A program made the translations under genes and the position numbers. This document shows positions 12,408 through 25,600 of a DNA stretch of 64,000 bases, piece after piece. Under the pieces are notes generated by a model. It was not told the origin of the DNA. It did not search any database and was given only the letters and a program-made list of their open reading frames with translations. Each line of letters begins with the position of its first letter. Position 1 is the first letter of the stretch. Source of the DNA: Pristionchus mayeri (taxonomy: Eukaryota > Nematoda > Chromadorea > Rhabditida > Neodiplogasteridae); NCBI GenBank assembly GCA_036245805.1, contig BTRK01000001.1:14260001-14324000 (forward strand), read 5' to 3'.

Positions 12408-13896
12408 GATCCTCTGGCTTGCTTAACGAACAGTTGTGAGCGAATGGTTGCTTAACGAACAATGGAGAGCTTCTGGCTTGCTTAACGAACAGTTGTGAGG
12501 GAATGGTTGCTTAACGAACAATGGAGAGCCTCTGGCTTGCTTAACGAACAATGGAGAGCTTCTGGTTTGCTTAACGAACAGTTGTGAGCGAATGGTTGCT
12601 TAACGAACAATGGTGAGCCTCTGGCTTGCTTAAGGAACAGTTGTGAGGGAATGGTTGCTTAACGAACAATGGAGAGCCTCTGGCTTGCTTAACGAACCAG
12701 TTGTGAGCGAATGGTTGCTTAACGAACAATGGAGAGCTTCTGGCTTGCTTAACGAACAGTTGTGAGCGAATGGTTGCTTAACGAACAATGGAGAGCTTCT
12801 GGCTTGCTTAACGAACAGTTGTGAGCGAATGGTTGCTTAACGAACAATGGAGAGCTTCTCGCTGCTTAACGAACAATTGAGAGCTTCTGGCTTGCTTAAC
12901 GAACAGTTGTGAGCGAATGGTTGCTTAACGAACAATGGAGAGCTTCTCGCTGCTTAACGAACAATTGAGAGCTTCTGACTTGCTTAACGAACAGTTGTGA
13001 GCGAATGGTTGCTTAACGAACAATGGTGAGCCTCTGGCTTGCTTAAGGAACAGTTGTGAGCGAATGGTTGCTTAACGAACAATGGAGAGCCTCTGTCTTG
13101 CTTAACGAACAGTTGTGAGCGAATGGTTGCTTAACGAACAATGGAGAGCTTCTGGCTTGCTTAACGAACAGTTGTGAGCGAATGGTTGCTTAACGAACAA
13201 TGGAGAGCTTCTGGCTTGCTTAACGAACAGTTGTGAGGGAATGGTTACTTAACGAACAATGGAGAGCCTCTGGCTTGCTTAACGAACAATGGAGAGCTTC
13301 TGGTTTGCTTAACGAACAGTTGTGAGCGAATGGTTGCTTAACGAACAATGGTGAGCCTCTGGCTTGCTTAAGGAACAGTTGTGAGCGAATGGTTGCTTAA
13401 CGAACAATGGAGAGCTTCTCGCTGCTTAACGAACAATGGAGAGCTTCTGGCTTGCTTAACGAACAGTTGTGAGCGAATGGTTGCTTAACGAACAATGGTG
13501 AGCCTCTGGCTTGCTTAACGAACAGTTGTGAGGGAATGGTTGCTTAACGAACAATGGAGAGCCTCTGGCTTGCTTAACGAACAATGGAGAGCTTCTGGTT
13601 TGCTTAACGAACAGTTGTGAGCGAATGGTTGCTTAACGAACAATGGTGAGCCTCTGGCTTGCTTAAGGAACAGTTGTGAGGGAATGGTTGCTTAACGAAC
13701 AATGGAGAGCTTCTGGCTTGCTTAACGAACAGTTGTGAGCGAATGGTTGCTTAACGAACAATGGAGAGCTTCTCGCTGCTTAACGAACAATTGAGAGCTT
13801 CTGGCTTGCTTAACGAACAGTTGTGAGCGAATGGTTGCTTAACGAACAATGGAGAGCTTCTCGCTGCTAAACGAACAATTGAGAGCTTCTGACTTG
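12408..13896. repeat. Partial higher-order repeat plus spacer between 4.3-kb duplicates
   Basis: It begins as another copy of the 1.1-kb unit. From 13024 to 13896 it holds the stretch separating the two 4.3-kb duplicates. The whole 12408-13900 stretch recurs at 18579 (offset 6171 bp) and at 25601 (offset 13193 bp). A shared GCTGCTAAACG variant sits near 13866, 20037 and 27059. Confidence 0.8.
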
Positions 13897-16800
13897 CTTA
13901 ACGAACAGTTGTGAGCGAATGGTTGCTTAACGAACAATGGTGAGCCTCTGGCTTGCTTAACGAACAGTTGTGAGGGAATGGTTGCTTAACGAACAATGGA
14001 GAGCCTCTGGCTTGCTTAACGAACAATGGAGAGCTTCTGGTTTGCTTAACGAACAGTTGTGAGCGAATGGTTGCTTAACGAACAATGGTGAGCCTCTGTC
14101 TTGCTTAACGAACAGTTGTGAGCGAATGGTTGCTTAACGAACAATGGAGAGCTTCTGGCTTGCTTAACGAACAGTTGTGAGGGAATGGTTACTTAACGAA
14201 CAATGGAGAGCCTCTGGCTTGCTTAACGAACAATGGAGAGCTTCTGGTTTGCTTAACGAACAGTTGTGAGCGAATGGTTGCTTAACGAACAATGGTGAGC
14301 CTCTGGCTTGCTTAAGGAACAGTTGTGAGCGAATGGTTGCTTAACGAACAATGGAGAGCTTCTCGCTGCTTAACGAACAATGGAGAGCTTCTGGCTTGCT
14401 TAACGAACAGTTGTGAGCGAATGGTTGCTTAACGAACAATGGTGAGCCTCTGGCTTGCTTAACGAACAGTTGTGAGCGAATGGTTGCTTAACGAACAATG
14501 GAGATCCTCTGGCTTGCTTAACGAACAGTTGTGAGCGAATGGTTGCTTAACGAACAATGGAGAGCTTCTGGCTTGCTTAACGAACAGTTGTGAGGGAATG
14601 GTTGCTTAACGAACAATGGAGAGCCTCTGGCTTGCTTAAGGAACAGTTGTGAGCGAATGGTTGCTTAACGAACAATGGAGAGCTTCTCGCTGCTTAACGA
14701 ACAATGGAGAGCTTCTGGCTTGCTTAACGAACAGTTGTGAGCGAATGGTTGCTTAACGAACAATGGTGAGCCTCTGGCTTGCTTAACGAACAGTTGTGAG
14801 GGAATGGTTGCTTAACGAACAATGGAGAGCCTCTGGCTTGCTTAACGAACAATGGAGAGCTTCTGGTTTGCTTAACGAACAGTTGTGAGCGAATGGTTGC
14901 TTAACGAACAATGGTGAGCCTCTGTCTTGCTTAACGAACAGTTGTGAGCGAATGGTTGCTTAACGAACAATGGAGAGCTTCTGGCTTGCTTAACGAACAG
15001 TTGTGAGGGAATGGTTACTTAACGAACAATGGAGAGCCTCTGGCTTGCTTAACGAACAATGGAGAGCTTCTGGTTTGCTTAACGAACAGTTGTGAGCGAA
15101 TGGTTGCTTAACGAACAATGGTGAGCCTCTGGCTTGCTTAAGGAACAGTTGTGAGCGAATGGTTGCTTAACGAACAATGGAGAGCTTCTGGCTTGCTTAA
15201 CGAACAGTTGTGAGCGAATGGTTGCTTAACGAACAATGGTGAGCCTCTGGCTTGCTTAACGAACAGTTGTGAGCGAATGGTTGCTTAACGAACAATGGAG
15301 ATCCTCTGGCTTGCTTAACGAACAGTTGTGAGCGAATGGTTGCTTAACGAACAATGGAGAGCTTCTGGCTTGCTTAACGAACAGTTGTGAGGGAATGGTT
15401 GCTTAACGAACAATTTAGAGCCTCTGGCTTGCTTAACGAACAATGGAGAGCTTCTGGTTTGCTTAACGAACAGTTGTGAGCGAATGGTTGCTTAACGAAC
15501 AATGGTGAGCCTCTGGCTTGCTTAAGGAACAGTTGTGAGGGAATGGTTGCTTAACGAACAATGGAGAGCCTCTGGCTTGCTTAACGAACCAGTTGTGAGC
15601 GAATGGTTGCTTAACGAACAATGGAGAGCTTCTGGCTTGCTTAACGAACAGTTGTGAGCGAATGGTTGCTTAACGAACAATGGAGAGCTTCTGGCTTGCT
15701 TAACGAACAGTTGTGAGCGAATGGTTGCTTAACGAACAATGGAGAGCTTCTCGCTGCTTAACGAACAATTGAGAGCTTCTGGCTTGCTTAACGAACAGTT
15801 GTGAGCGAATGGTTGCTTAACGAACAATGGAGAGCTTCTCGCTGCTTAACGAACAATTGAGAGCTTCTGACTTGCTTAACGAACAGTTGTGAGCGAATGG
15901 TTGCTTAACGAACAATGGTGAGCCTCTGGCTTGCTTAAGGAACAGTTGTGAGCGAATGGTTGCTTAACGAACAATGGAGAGCCTCTGGCTTGCTTAACGA
16001 ACAATGGAGAGCTTCTGGTTTGCTTAACGAACAGTTGTGAGCGAATGGTTGCTTAACGAACAATGGTGAGCCTCTGTCTTGCTTAACGAACAGTTGTGAG
16101 CGAATGGTTGCTTAACGAACAATGGAGAGCTTCTGGCTTGCTTAACGAACAGTTGTGAGGGAATGGTTACTTAACGAACAATGGAGAGCCTCTGGCTTGC
16201 TTAACGAACAATGGAGAGCTTCTGGTTTGCTTAACGAACAGTTGTGAGCGAATGGTTGCTTAACGAACAATGGTGAGCCTCTGGCTTGCTTAAGGAACAG
16301 TTGTGAGCGAATGGTTGCTTAACGAACAATGGAGAGCTTCTGGCTTGCTTAACGAACAGTTGTGAGCGAATGGTTGCTTAACGAACAATGGTGAGCCTCT
16401 GGCTTGCTTAACGAACAGTTGTGAGCGAATGGTTGCTTAACGAACAATGGAGATCCTCTGGCTTGCTTAACGAACAGTTGTGAGCGAATGGTTGCTTAAC
16501 GAACAATGGAGAGCTTCTGGCTTGCTTAACGAACAGTTGTGAGGGAATGGTTGCTTAACGAACAATGGAGAGCCTCTGGCTTGCTTAACGAACAATGGAG
16601 AGCTTCTGGTTTGCTTAACGAACAGTTGTGAGCGAATGGTTGCTTAACGAACAATGGTGAGCCTCTGGCTTGCTTAAGGAACAGTTGTGAGGGAATGGTT
16701 GCTTAACGAACAATGGAGAGCCTCTGGCTTGCTTAACGAACCAGTTGTGAGCGAATGGTTGCTTAACGAACAATGGAGAGCTTCTGGCTTGCTTAACGAA

Positions 16801-18160
16801 CAGTTGTGAGCGAATGGTTGCTTAACGAACAATGGAGAGCTTCTGGCTTGCTTAACGAACAGTTGTGAGCGAATGGTTGCTTAACAAACAATGGAGAGCT
16901 TCTCGCTGCTTAACGAACAATTGAGAGCTTCTGGCTTGCTTAACGAACAGTTGTGAGCGAATGGTTGCTTAACGAACAATGGAGAGCTTCTCGCTGCTTA
17001 ACGAACAATTGAGAGCTTCTGACTTGCTTAACGAACAGTTGTGAGCGAATGGTTGCTTAACGAACAATGGAGAGCCTCTGGCTTGCTTAACGAACAATGG
17101 AGAGCTTCTGGTTTGCTTAACGAACAGTTGTGAGCGAATGGTTGCTTAACGAACAATGGTGAGCCTCTGTCTTGCTTAACGAACAGTTGTGAGCGAATGG
17201 TTGCTTAACGAACAATGGAGAGCTTCTGGCTTGCTTAACGAACAGTTGTGAGGGAATGGTTACTTAACGAACAATGGAGAGCCTCTGGCTTGCTTAACGA
17301 ACAATGGAGAGCTTCTGGTTTGCTTAACGAACAGTTGTGAGCGAATGGTTGCTTAACGAACAATGGTGAGCCTCTGGCTTGCTTAAGGAACAGTTGTGAG
17401 CGAATGGTTGCTTAACGAACAATGGAGAGCTTCTGGCTTGCTTAACGAACAGTTGTGAGCGAATGGTTGCTTAACGAACAATGGTGAGCCTCTGGCTTGC
17501 TTAACGAACAGTTGTGAGCGAATGGTTGCTTAACGAACAATGGAGATCCTCTGGCTTGCTTAACGAACAGTTGTGAGCGAATGGTTGCTTAACGAACAAT
17601 GGAGAGCTTCTGGCTTGCTTAACGAACAGTTGTGAGGGAATGGTTGCTTAACGAACAATGGAGAGCCTCTGGCTTGCTTAACGAACAATGGAGAGCTTCT
17701 GGTTTGCTTAACGAACAGTTGTGAGCGAATGGTTGCTTAACGAACAATGGTGAGCCTCTGGCTTGCTTAAGGAACAGTTGTGAGGGAATGGTTGCTTAAC
17801 GAACAATGGAGAGCCTCTGGCTTGCTTAACGAACCAGTTGTGAGCGAATGGTTGCTTAACGAACAATGGAGAGCTTCTGGCTTGCTTAACGAACAGTTGT
17901 GAGCGAATGGTTGCTTAACGAACAATGGAGAGCTTCTGGCTTGCTTAACGAACAGTTGTGAGCGAATGGTTGCTTAACAAACAATGGAGAGCTTCTCGCT
18001 GCTTAACGAACAATTGAGAGCTTCTGGCTTGCTTAACGAACAGTTGTGAGCGAATGGTTGCTTAACGAACAATGGAGAGCTTCTCGCTGCTTAACGAACA
18101 ATTGAGAGCTTCTGACTTGCTTAACGAACAGTTGTGAGCGAATGGTTGCTTAACGAACAA
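13897..18160. repeat. 4.3-kb segmental duplication, copy 2
   Basis: This is the second copy of 8760-13023. It includes higher-order repeat units at 15300-16451 (1152 bp) and 16452-17544 (1093 bp). Private differences include CAATTTAGAG near 15411 and CTTAACAAAC near 16882 and 17976. Because the copies are not identical, a simple read-duplication artefact is less likely. Confidence 0.83.
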
Positions 18161-18578
18161 TGGAGAGCCTCTGGCTTGCTTAACGAACAATGGAGAGCTT
18201 CTGGTTTGCTTAACGAACAGTTGTGAGCGAATGGTTGCTTAACGAACAATGGTGAGCCTCTGTCTTGCTTAACGAACAGTTGTGAGCGAATGGTTGCTTA
18301 ACGAACAATGGAGAGCTTCTGGCTTGCTTAACGAACAGTTGTGAGGGAATGGTTACTTAACGAACAATGGAGAGCCTCTGGCTTGCTTAACGAACAATGG
18401 AGAGCTTCTGGTTTGCTTAACGAACAGTTGTGAGCGAATGGTTGCTTAACGAACAATGGTGAGCCTCTGGCTTGCTTAAGGAACAGTTGTGAGCGAATGG
18501 TTGCTTAACGAACAATGGAGAGCTTCTGGCTTGCTTAACGAACAGTTGTGAGCGAATGGTTGCTTAACGAACAATGGA
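17545..18578. repeat. 1.1-kb higher-order repeat, 1034-bp class
   Basis: This shortest class lacks both the second GGTGAGCC/GCTTAAGG dimer and the GGTGAGCC dimer that normally precedes GGAGATCC, seen at 18541-18580. It is 118 bp, exactly two dimers, shorter than the 1152-bp class. Confidence 0.8.
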
Positions 18579-20377
18579 GATCCTCTGGCTTGCTTAACGA
18601 ACAGTTGTGAGCGAATGGTTGCTTAACGAACAATGGAGAGCTTCTGGCTTGCTTAACGAACAGTTGTGAGGGAATGGTTGCTTAACGAACAATGGAGAGC
18701 CTCTGGCTTGCTTAACGAACAATGGAGAGCTTCTGGTTTGCTTAACGAACAGTTGTGAGCGAATGGTTGCTTAACGAACAATGGTGAGCCTCTGGCTTGC
18801 TTAAGGAACAGTTGTGAGGGAATGGTTGCTTAACGAACAATGGAGAGCCTCTGGCTTGCTTAACGAACCAGTTGTGAGCGAATGGTTGCTTAACGAACAA
18901 TGGAGAGCTTCTGGCTTGCTTAACGAACAGTTGTGAGCGAATGGTTGCTTAACGAACAATGGAGAGCTTCTGGCTTGCTTAACGAACAGTTGTGAGCGAA
19001 TGGTTGCTTAACGAACAATGGAGAGCTTCTCGCTGCTTAACGAACAATTGAGAGCTTCTGGCTTGCTTAACGAACAGTTGTGAGCGAATGGTTGCTTAAC
19101 GAACAATGGAGAGCTTCTCGCTGCTTAACGAACAATTGAGAGCTTCTGACTTGCTTAACGAACAGTTGTGAGCGAATGGTTGCTTAACGAACAATGGTGA
19201 GCCTCTGGCTTGCTTAAGGAACAGTTGTGAGCGAATGGTTGCTTAACGAACAATGGAGAGCCTCTGTCTTGCTTAACGAACAGTTGTGAGCGAATGGTTG
19301 CTTAACGAACAATGGAGAGCTTCTGGCTTGCTTAACGAACAGTTGTGAGCGAATGGTTGCTTAACGAACAATGGAGAGCTTCTGGCTTGCTTAACGAACA
19401 GTTGTGAGGGAATGGTTACTTAACGAACAATGGAGAGCCTCTGGCTTGCTTAACGAACAATGGAGAGCTTCTGGTTTGCTTAACGAACAGTTGTGAGCGA
19501 ATGGTTGCTTAACGAACAATGGTGAGCCTCTGGCTTGCTTAAGGAACAGTTGTGAGCGAATGGTTGCTTAACGAACAATGGAGAGCTTCTCGCTGCTTAA
19601 CGAACAATGGAGAGCTTCTGGCTTGCTTAACGAACAGTTCTGAGCGAATGGTTGCTTAACGAACAATGGTGAGCCTCTGGCTTGCTTAACGAACAGTTGT
19701 GAGGGAATGGTTGCTTAACGAACAATGGAGAGCCTCTGGCTTGCTTAACGAACAATGGAGAGCTTCTGGTTTGCTTAACGAACAGTTGTGAGCGAATGGT
19801 TGCTTAACGAACAATGGTGAGCCTCTGGCTTGCTTAAGGAACAGTTGTGAGGGAATGGTTGCTTAACGAACAATGGAGAGCTTCTGGCTTGCTTAACGAA
19901 CAGTTGTGAGCGAATGGTTGCTTAACGAACAATGGAGAGCTTCTCGCTGCTTAACGAACAATTGAGAGCTTCTGGCTTGCTTAACGAACAGTTGTGAGCG
20001 AATGGTTGCTTAACGAACAATGGAGAGCTTCTCGCTGCTAAACGAACAATTGAGAGCTTCTGACTTGCTTAACGAACAGTTGTGAGCGAATGGTTGCTTA
20101 ACGAACAATGGAGAGCTTCTCGCTGCTAAACGAACAATTGAGAGCTTCTGACTTGCTTAACGAACAGTTGTGAGCGAATGGTTGCTTAACGAACAATGGA
20201 GAGCCTCTGTCTTGCTTAACGAACAATGGAGAGCTTCTGGTTTGCATAACGAACAGTTGTGAGGGAATGGATACTTAACGAACAATGGAGAGCCTCTGGC
20301 TTGCTTAACGAACAATGGAGAGCTTCTGGTTTGCTTAACGAACAGTTGTGAGCGAATGGTTGCTTAACGAACAATGG
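18579..20377. repeat. 1.8-kb block, copy 1 (second copy at 25601-27399)
   Basis: Offset to the second copy is 7022 bp, confirmed by GGAGATCC (18579/25601) and by TTTGCATAACG (20241/27263). The private CAGTTCTGAG near 19637 occurs only here. A short tandem of GCTGCTAAACG plus CAATTGAG doublets lies near 20037-20160. The block ends with the first GCATAACG core variant and a GGATACTTAAC core. Confidence 0.83.
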
Positions 20378-22641
20378 TGAGCCTCTGGCTTGCTTAAGGA
20401 ACAGTTGTGAGCGAATGGTTGCTTAACGAACAATGGTGAGCCTCTGGCTTGCTTAAGGAACAGTTGTGAGCGAATGGTTGCTTAACGAACAATGGAGAGC
20501 TTCTCGCTGCTTAACGAACAATGGAGAGCTTCTGGCTTGCTTAACGAACAGTTGTGAGCGAATGGTTGCTTAACGAACAATGGTGAGCCTCTGGCTTGCT
20601 TAACGAACAGTTGTGAGCGAATGGTTGCTTAACGAACAATGGAGATCCTCTGGCTTGCTTAACGAACAGTTGTGAGCGAATGGTTGCTTAACGAACAGTT
20701 GTGAGCGAATGGTTGCTTAACGAACAATGGTGAGCCTCTGGCTTGCTTAACGAACAGTTGTGAGCGAATGGTTGCTTAACGAACAATGGAGATCCTCTGG
20801 TTTGCTTAACGAACAGTTGTGAGCGAATGGTTGCTTAACGAACAATGGTGAGCCTCTGGCTTGCTTAAGGAACAGTTGTGAGCGAATGGTTGCTTAACGA
20901 ACAATGGTGAGCCTCTGGCTTGCTTAAGGAACAGTTGTGAGCGAATGGTTGCTTAACGAACAATGGAGAGCTTCTCGCTGCTTAACGAACAATGGAGAGC
21001 TTCTGGCTTGCTTAAGGAACAGTTGTGAGCGAATGGTTGCTTAACGAACAATGGTGAGCCTCTGGCTTGCTTAAGGAACAGTTGTGAGCGAATGGTTGCT
21101 TAACGAACAATGGAGAGCTTCTCGCTGCTTAACGAACAATGGAGAGCTTCTGGCTTGCTTAACGAACAGTTGTGAGCGAATGGTTGCTTAACGAACAATG
21201 GTGAGCCTCTGGCTTGCTTAACGAACAGTTGTGAGCGAATGGTTGCTTAACGAACAATGGAGATCCTCTGGCTTGCTTAACGAACAATGGAGAGCTTCTG
21301 GCTTGCTTAACGAACAGTTGTGAGGGAATGGTTGCTTAACGAACAATGGAGAGCCTCTGGCTTGCTTAAGGAACAGTTGTGAGCGAATGGTTGCTTAACG
21401 AACAATGGAGAGCTTCTCGCTGCTTAACGAACAATGGAGAGCTTCTGGCTTGCTTAACGAACAGTTGTGAGCGAATGGTTGCTTAACGAACAATGGTGAG
21501 CCTCTGGCTTGCTTAACGAACAGTTGTGAGGGAATGGTTGCTTAACGAACAATGGAGAGCCTCTGGCTTGCTTAACGAACAATGGAGAGCTTCTGGTTTG
21601 CTTAACGAACAGTTGTGAGCGAATGGTTGCTTAACGAACAATGGTGAGCCTCTGTCTTGCTTAACGAACAGTTGTGAGCGAATGGTTGCTTAACGAACAA
21701 TGGAGAGCTTCTGGCTTGCTTAACGAACAGTTGTGAGGGAATGGTTACTTAACGAACAATGGAGAGCCTCTGGCTTGCTTAACGAACAATGGAGAGCTTC
21801 TGGTTTGCTTAACGAACAGTTGTGAGCGAATGGTTGCTTAACGAACAATGGTGAGCCTCTGGCTTGCTTAAGGAACAGTTGTGAGCGAATGGTTGCTTAA
21901 CGAACAATGGAGAGCTTCTGGCTTGCTTAACGAACAGTTGTGAGCGAATGGTTGCTTAACGAACAATGGTGAGCCTCTGGCTTGCTTAACGAACAGTTGT
22001 GAGCGAATGGTTGCTTAACGAACAATGGAGATCCTCTGGCTTGCTTAACGAACAGTTGTGAGCGAATGGTTGCTTAACGAACAATGGAGAGCTTCTGGCT
22101 TGCTTAACGAACAGTTGTGAGGGAATGGTTGCTTAACGAACAATGGAGAGCCTCTGGCTTGCTTAACGAACAATGGAGAGCTTCTGGTTTGCTTAACGAA
22201 CAGTTGTGAGCGAATGGTTGCTTAACGAACAATGGTGAGCCTCTGGCTTGCTTAAGGAACAGTTGTGAGGGAATGGTTGCTTAACGAACAATGGAGAGCC
22301 TCTGGCTTGCTTAACGAACCAGTTGTGAGCGAATGGTTGCTTAACGAACAATGGAGAGCTTCTGGCTTGCTTAACGAACAGTTGTGAGCGAATGGTTGCT
22401 TAACGAACAATGGAGAGCTTCTGGCTTGCTTAACGAACAGTTGTGAGCGAATGGTTGCTTAACGAACAATGGAGAGCTTCTCGCTGCTTAACGAACAATT
22501 GAGAGCTTCTGGCTTGCTTAACGAACAGTTGTGAGCGAATGGTTGCTTAACGAACAATGGAGAGCTTCTCGCTGCTTAACGAACAATTGAGAGCTTCTGA
22601 CTTGCTTAACGAACAGTTGTGAGCGAATGGTTGCTTAACGA
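20223..22641. repeat. 2419-bp tandem duplication, copy 1
   Basis: The offset of 2419 bp is exactly 41 times 59. GGAGATCC markers at 20644, 20791, 21262 and 22030 (intervals 147, 471, 768 bp) repeat exactly at 23063, 23210, 23681 and 24449. Two type B monomers in a row occur near 20671-20720, a rare break in A/B alternation carried into copy 2. Confidence 0.87.
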
Positions 22642-25060
22642 ACAATGGAGAGCTTCTGGTTTGCATAACGAACAGTTGTGAGGGAATGGATACTTAACGA
22701 ACAATGGAGAGCCTCTGGCTTGCTTAACGAACAATGGAGAGCTTCTGGTTTGCTTAACGAACAGTTGTGAGCGAATGGTTGCTTAACGAACAATGGTGAG
22801 CCTCTGGCTTGCTTAAGGAACAGTTGTGAGCGAATGGTTGCTTAACGAACAATGGTGAGCCTCTGGCTTGCTTAAGGAACAGTTGTGAGCGAATGGTTGC
22901 TTAACGAACAATGGAGAGCTTCTCGCTGCTTAACGAACAATGGAGAGCTTCTGGCTTGCTTAACGAACAGTTGTGAGCGAATGGTTGCTTAACGAACAAT
23001 GGTGAGCCTCTGGCTTGCTTAACGAACAGTTGTGAGCGAATGGTTGCTTAACGAACAATGGAGATCCTCTGGCTTGCTTAACGAACAGTTGTGAGCGAAT
23101 GGTTGCTTAACGAACAGTTGTGAGCGAATGGTTGCTTAACGAACAATGGTGAGCCTCTGGCTTGCTTAACGAACAGTTGTGAGCGAATGGTTGCTTAACG
23201 AACAATGGAGATCCTCTGGTTTGCTTAACGAACAGTTGTGAGCGAATGGTTGCTTAACGAACAATGGTGAGCCTCTGGCTTGCTTAAGGAACAGTTGTGA
23301 GCGAATGGTTGCTTAACGAACAATGGTGAGCCTCTGGCTTGCTTAAGGAACAGTTGTGAGCGAATGGTTGCTTAACGAACAATGGAGAGCTTCTCGCTGC
23401 TTAACGAACAATGGAGAGCTTCTGGCTTGCTTAAGGAACAGTTGTGAGCGAATGGTTGCTTAACGAACAATGGTGAGCCTCTGGCTTGCTTAAGGAACAG
23501 TTGTGAGCGAATGGTTGCTTAACGAACAATGGAGAGCTTCTCGCTGCTTAACGAACAATGGAGAGCTTCTGGCTTGCTTAACGAACAGTTGTGAGCGAAT
23601 GGTTGCTTAACGAACAATGGTGAGCCTCTGGCTTGCTTAACGAACAGTTGTGAGCGAATGGTTGCTTAACGAACAATGGAGATCCTCTGGCTTGCTTAAC
23701 GAACAATGGAGAGCTTCTGGCTTGCTTAACGAACAGTTGTGAGGGAATGGTTGCTTAACGAACAATGGAGAGCCTCTGGCTTGCTTAAGGAACAGTTGTG
23801 AGCGAATGGTTGCTTAACGAACAATGGAGAGCTTCTCGCTGCTTAACGAACAATGGAGAGCTTCTGGCTTGCTTAACGAACAGTTGTGAGCGAATGGTTG
23901 CTTAACGAACAATGGTGAGCCTCTGGCTTGCTTAACGAACAGTTGTGAGGGAATGGTTGCTTAACGAACAATGGAGAGCCTCTGGCTTGCTTAACGAACA
24001 ATGGAGAGCTTCTGGTTTGCTTAACGAACAGTTGTGAGCGAATGGTTGCTTAACGAACAATGGTGAGCCTCTGTCTTGCTTAACGAACAGTTGTGAGCGA
24101 ATGGTTGCTTAACGAACAATGGAGAGCTTCTGGCTTGCTTAACGAACAGTTGTGAGGGAATGGTTACTTAACGAACAATGGAGAGCCTCTGGCTTGCTTA
24201 ACGAACAATGGAGAGCTTCTGGTTTGCTTAACGAACAGTTGTGAGCGAATGGTTGCTTAACGAACAATGGTGAGCCTCTGGCTTGCTTAAGGAACAGTTG
24301 TGAGCGAATGGTTGCTTAACGAACAATGGAGAGCTTCTGGCTTGCTTAACGAACAGTTGTGAGCGAATGGTTGCTTAACGAACAATGGTGAGCCTCTGGC
24401 TTGCTTAACGAACAGTTGTGAGCGAATGGTTGCTTAACGAACAATGGAGATCCTCTGGCTTGCTTAACGAACAGTTGTGAGCGAATGGTTGCTTAACGAA
24501 CAATGGAGAGCTTCTGGCTTGCTTAACGAACAGTTGTGAGGGAATGGTTGCTTAACGAACAATGGAGAGCCTCTGGCTTGCTTAACGAACAATGGAGAGC
24601 TTCTGGTTTGCTTAACGAACAGTTGTGAGCGAATGGTTGCTTAACGAACAATGGTGAGCCTCTGGCTTGCTTAAGGAACAGTTGTGAGGGAATGGTTGCT
24701 TAACGAACAATGGAGAGCCTCTGGCTTGCTTAACGAACCAGTTGTGAGCGAATGGTTGCTTAACGAACAATGGAGAGCTTCTGGCTTGCTTAACGAACAG
24801 TTGTGAGCGAATGGTTGCTTAACGAACAATGGAGAGCTTCTGGCTTGCTTAACGAACAGTTGTGAGCGAATGGTTGCTTAACGAACAATGGAGAGCTTCT
24901 CGCTGCTTAACGAACAATTGAGAGCTTCTGGCTTGCTTAACGAACAGTTGTGAGCGAATGGTTGCTTAACGAACAATGGAGAGCTTCTCGCTGCTTAACG
25001 AACAATTGAGAGCTTCTGACTTGCTTAACGAACAGTTGTGAGCGAATGGTTGCTTAACGA
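22642..25060. repeat. 2419-bp tandem duplication, copy 2
   Basis: This follows copy 1 directly, with the TTTGCATAACG marker at 22660. Homology ends at 25060, where the sequence continues with GGTGAGCC instead of re-entering the GCATAACG monomer. The type B-type B break recurs near 23090-23139. Confidence 0.87.
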
Positions 25061-25600
25061 ACAATGGTGAGCCTCTGGCTTGCTTAAGGAACAGTTGTGA
25101 GCGAATGGTTGCTTAACGAACAATGGAGAGCCTCTGGCTTGCTTAACGAACAATGGAGAGCTTCTGGTTTGCTTAACGAACAGTTGTGAGCGAATGGTTG
25201 CTTAACGAACAATGGTGAGCCTCTGTCTTGCTTAACGAACAGTTGTGAGCGAATGGTTGCTTAACGAACAATGGAGAGCTTCTGGCTTGCTTAACGAACA
25301 GTTGTGAGGGAATGGTTACTTAACGAACAATGGAGAGCCTCTGGCTTGCTTAACGAACAATGGAGAGCTTCTGGTTTGCTTAACGAACAGTTGTGAGCGA
25401 ATGGTTGCTTAACGAACAATGGTGAGCCTCTGGCTTGCTTAAGGAACAGTTGTGAGCGAATGGTTGCTTAACGAACAATGGAGAGCTTCTGGCTTGCTTA
25501 ACGAACAGTTGTGAGCGAATGGTTGCTTAACGAACAATGGTGAGCCTCTGGCTTGCTTAACGAACAGTTGTGAGCGAATGGTTGCTTAACGAACAATGGA
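24449..25600. repeat. 1.1-kb higher-order repeat, 1152-bp class (third copy)
   Basis: This lies between GGAGATCC markers and includes the full complement of dimers found in the units at 10163 and 15300. It spans the right edge of the 2419-bp duplication and connects to the 1.8-kb block at 25601. Confidence 0.82.

Larger units (their letters stand above)
8760..13023. repeat. 4.3-kb segmental duplication, copy 1
   Basis: This segment matches 13897-18160 at an offset of 5137 bp. The GGAGATCC markers at 9366, 10163, 11315 and 12408 map to 14503, 15300, 16452 and 17545, and the successive intervals 797, 1152 and 1093 bp are identical in both copies. Its left edge overlaps the second unit of the 1092-bp pair. 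Confidence 0.85.
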
